Assembly (NCBI GenBank): GCA_030594505.1
Contig: JAUVFC010000099.1
Location: 1 to 6,641 of the forward strand
Direction of reading: 5' to 3'
From: Desulfobacterales bacterium
Lineage (GTDB): Bacteria > Desulfobacterota > Desulfobacteria > Desulfobacterales > C00003106
DNA: 6,641 nucleotides
Shown one piece after another: positions 5,825 to 6,641 of this stretch; positions within the stretch are counted from its first letter, which is position 1; the number at the start of each line of letters is the position of its first letter. Below the pieces are notes generated by a model. It made no database searches and was not told the origin of the DNA. It was given only the letters and a program-made list of their open reading frames with translations. A program made the position numbers and the translations under genes.

Positions 5825-6478
5825 CTATATGTGGACAAGTCCCTTCTGGATAGCAATCTTGACAAGATCAACGACTGTGCTCGCGTTCAGCTTTTCCATG
5901 ATATTATATTTATGAGATTCTACTGTCTTGCGGCTTATGCATAACTGATCGGCAATGTCCTTGATAGCCATCCCCTCGGCTAATAATTGAAACACCTCCC
6001 GTTCACGCAGACTAAGGCGGTCAAACCCGTCTTTTGTCTTTTTCCCGCCCTCCAGTTCGACAAGGTGTCTGACCAATAAAGTAGGAGCGGCAGTACTGAA
6101 GTAAGTCCCTCCTTTTTTTACAGCTTGAATCGCAAAAAAAAGATCAGACAGGGGGTCTTCTTTCAAGACATATGCAGAGATACCGGCTTTAAAAAGGTCA
6201 ATGATGTATTCTTTTTGAGAATACATGGTAAAAATAATAATGCGGATATCAGGGTTCAACTTTTTGACCTGCAACGTGGCATCGATTCCGTTCAGCCCGG
6301 GCATTGAGATATCCATCACGATAATATCGGGATTAAGCGAGCCTGCCAGCTTGACGGCCTGATGACCATTACGGGCCTCACCCACCACTTCTAAATCTGC
6401 ATGGTCGGCCAATGCAGACTTTATACCTTCAACAACTACCTTATGATCGTCTACCAACAAGACCCTTGTTTTTTTCAT
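5825..6478 (-). CDS. NarL/FixJ-family response regulator (REC + LuxR-type HTH)
   Basis: This is the DNA-binding output protein of a two-component system, phosphorylated on Asp by a partner kinase. Numbering is from the ATG at 6478-6476 (217 residues). The receiver domain (~4-120) has the acidic pair D10/D11, phospho-acceptor D56 in VMDISMPG, T84 and K106 (YVLKED), all conserved. A linker follows, then the LuxR-type helix-turn-helix (~154-207) with LSLREREVFQLLAEG and the recognition segment ISRKTVESHKYNIMEKL, near canonical. An in-frame TTG one codon upstream (6481) is possible, but AAGAGG at 6491-6486 is better placed for the ATG. It starts 15 bp after the stop of a histidine kinase gene on the same strand, its evident partner. 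Target genes and signal are unknown. Confidence 0.96.
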   Translation of the reverse strand: MKKTRVLLVDDHKVVVEGIKSALADHADLEVVGEARNGHQAVKLAGSLNPDIIVMDISMPGLNGIDATLQVKKLNPDIRIIIFTMYSQKEYIIDLFKAGISAYVLKEDPLSDLFFAIQAVKKGGTYFSTAAPTLLVRHLVELEGGKKTKDGFDRLSLREREVFQLLAEGMAIKDIADQLCISRKTVESHKYNIMEKLNASTVVDLVKIAIQKGLVHI

Positions 6479-6485
6479 CAAAAAA

Positions 6486-6491
6486 CCTCTT
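6486..6491 (-). promoter_or_regulatory. Ribosome binding site of the response regulator
   Basis: On the minus strand AAGAGG lies 7 nt before the ATG at 6478 but only 4 nt before the alternative TTG at 6481, so it supports the ATG. It sits within the 15-bp gap between the kinase stop and the regulator start. Confidence 0.65.
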
Positions 6492-6493
6492 AA

Positions 6494-6641
6494 TCAAATC
6501 GGCACCTCCACTAAAAGAAAGGTCCCTTTGCCTATTTGTGATTCTATATGGAATTCTCCCTTGTGCTGTGCCACCCGTTCTTCCATAATAAGGAGTCCTA
6601 AGGCCCCTTTGCCCTCTTCATTCTTGTTCAATGCCACTTCC
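6494..6641 (-). CDS. Histidine kinase, C-terminal end of HATPase_c domain (rest outside window)
   Basis: Only the last 48 residues are visible, on the minus strand, ending at TGA 6496-6494. The end reads GKGALGLLIMEERVAQHKG, then a segment ending IGKGTFLLVEVPI. This is the G2 box, the following helix and the closing strands of a GHKL ATPase as found in NarX/DegS-type kinases (GxGLxxMxERV...GGxxxxxSxxGxGT). The pairing with the NarL-type regulator immediately downstream suits that kinase class. The G2 box has Ala where Gly is more usual (GKGALGL). Sensor domain, His box and start are beyond the edge, so the input cannot be stated. Confidence 0.88.
   Translation of the reverse strand, partial: EVALNKNEEGKGALGLLIMEERVAQHKGEFHIESQIGKGTFLLVEVPI

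Noticed and set aside
5721..5915. Plus-strand ORF of 64 codons (MAKNTYAKILDEGLWGN...)
   Set aside because: The last ~90 bases are antisense to the firmly identified response regulator, the nearest purine-rich site is 13 nt away, and no family is recognised. A gene remnant in the first ~100 bases cannot be excluded.

Overview
The window looks like a chromosomal segment of an anaerobic, delta-proteobacteria-like bacterium (Desulfobacterota or a relative). This rests mainly on the elongation factor G. Its sequence is of the spirochaete/planctomycete/delta-proteobacterial EF-G1 type (spdEFG1), the lineage closest to mitochondrial EF-G1. The long two-component kinase with a Cache sensor domain fits the same lineage. 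No species can be named from the sequence alone.

Layout, left to right. (1) Bases 1-1664, plus strand: the 3' part of a membrane sensor histidine kinase (Cache, TM, HAMP, HisKA, HATPase_c), whose N-terminus lies outside the window. (2) Bases 1665-1834: an intergenic region with a good sigma-70-type promoter and a possible leader hairpin. A short sequence here resembles the ends of the mobile elements further right. (3) Bases 1835-4655, plus strand: a probable two-gene operon of an spdEFG1-type EF-G (fusA) and a small stand-alone RecA/DnaB-like P-loop ATPase. A GCAA-tetraloop hairpin that contains the fusA stop codon sits between them. (4) Bases 4656-5824: an accessory stretch with two copies of a ~193-bp non-autonomous inverted-repeat element (MITE-like), each with its own 5-bp target duplication. 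It also holds a BIME-like pair of GTAG-type REP sequences and one small cysteine-rich ORF on the minus strand, then an AT-rich stretch with no convincing gene. (5) Bases 5825-6641, minus strand: a NarL/FixJ-family response regulator, preceded 15 bp upstream by the C-terminal end of a histidine kinase that runs off the window. These form a two-component operon.

The strongest new-looking signals are in the repeat region. The two MITE copies are ~95% identical over their right 92 bp, but a 23-bp block has changed both position and orientation between them. A short hairpin slot holds unrelated palindromes in the two copies, and the terminal repeats changed in parallel so that pairing is largely kept. 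The fusA-ATPase pairing is the most interesting protein-level observation: an uncharacterised NTPase apparently co-transcribed with a specialised translocase.
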